Part shown: one piece after another, positions 5,147-5,383 of the stretch
Layout of the letters: every line of letters begins with the position of its first letter
How positions within the stretch are numbered: the first letter of the stretch is position 1
Assembly: GCA_031288745.1 (NCBI GenBank)
Contig: JAITQT010000482.1
Span: 1 to 5,383, forward strand
Source: Deltaproteobacteria bacterium
GTDB taxonomy: Bacteria; Desulfobacterota; Desulfarculia; Adiutricales; Adiutricaceae
Length of the DNA: 5,383 nucleotides
Reading direction: 5' to 3'
Program-made: the position numbers and the translations under genes
Notes under the pieces: generated by a model
Database searches by the model: none
Told to the model about the DNA's origin: nothing
Seen by the model: only the letters and a program-made list of their open reading frames with translations

Positions 5147-5252
5147 GTGTCAGTCGTTCAAATTAATTTCAGGTGATGACACAACCAGGTTTCTACTTTT
5201 TTCTTGGCCGTTCGGAGTGTCAGTCGTTCAAATTAATTTCAGGTGATGACAC
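5147..5252 (-). CRISPR. Right CRISPR mini-array: two identical repeats and one 34-nt spacer
   Basis: Repeats at 5147-5182 and 5217-5252 are identical 36-mers, with a 34-nt spacer at 5183-5216. Read from the leader side (minus strand), each begins GTGTCATCACCTGAAATT and ends AATTTGAACGACTGACAC. The six terminal bases on each side pair (GTGTCA/TGACAC) and the centre AAATTAATTT is itself palindromic. A 36-nt repeat with complementary ends is common in class 2 systems (types II, V and VI), but type cannot be set without cas genes, and none is in the window. The leader lies to the right (5253-5351). With a single spacer this is a minimal array, and an intergenic repeat family with fixed spacing is the alternative. 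The matching geometry at 1469-1574 favours CRISPR. Confidence 0.78.
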
Positions 5253-5351
5253 ACCACCACTTTAAACCAAAGATTAATAGAGGGTTTTGAATGCCTTTTG
5301 CGAGCGTGAAAAAATTTATTGCTTTTGATATGGATTTTCATATCCCTCAAA
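5253..5351 (-). promoter_or_regulatory. CRISPR leader, right copy (inverted)
   Basis: This is the reverse complement of the left leader at 115-213, with about five substitutions, three of them in the eight bases next to the repeat. Similarity ends at 5351, and the AT-rich bases to the window edge do not resemble the sequence outside the left copy. It would drive leftward transcription of the array at 5147-5252, convergent with the receptor gene. Confidence 0.62.
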
Positions 5352-5383
5352 CTCCAATTTACTTAAATTTTATTAAGAAAATT

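Overview
The window suggests a Gram-negative bacterium with an outer membrane: its only two intact genes are an ExbB-type proton-channel subunit (1751-2440) and a TonB-dependent outer-membrane receptor (2922-5033). The style of the receptor and the roughly 40-45% GC content would fit a deltaproteobacterium or Desulfobacterota member, but that is a guess. The gene-poor left half carries several broken gene pieces, which suggests a genome undergoing decay or heavy rearrangement.

Left to right: an unidentified gene enters from the left edge and reads on through a CRISPR leader into a repeat (2-232). The leader (115-213) and a single repeat (214-248) follow. Exactly at the end of that repeat begins a frameshifted fragment of an iron/B12-type ABC transporter ATPase (249-445). 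Next come a short nucleotidyltransferase-like tail (611-757) and a minus-strand remnant of a group II intron-type reverse transcriptase (793-1078). After more decayed DNA there is a repeat-spacer-repeat unit with diverged repeats (1469-1574), closed by an intrinsic terminator (1611-1653). Then come exbB, a 480-bp regulatory intergenic region with a strong terminator (2701-2739), the receptor gene and its terminator (5039-5075). The right end holds a second CRISPR mini-array (5147-5252) and its leader (5253-5351) on the minus strand.

The leader-repeat cassettes at the two ends are about 95% identical and inverted, so the two CRISPR loci point inward at the TonB-system genes. All complete repeats are 36 nt and both measurable spacers are exactly 34 nt. 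No cas gene is visible. ExbB would couple the proton gradient to the receptor through TonB, with ExbD and TonB supplied from elsewhere. The ABC ATPase fragment suggests that this was once a fuller metal-chelate uptake locus.

The most interesting points are the inverted CRISPR leaders framing an iron-uptake cassette, the array apparently split by decayed DNA, the compensatory change in the repeat's terminal dyad, and a shared CGCCT/AGGCG inverted motif upstream of both intact genes.
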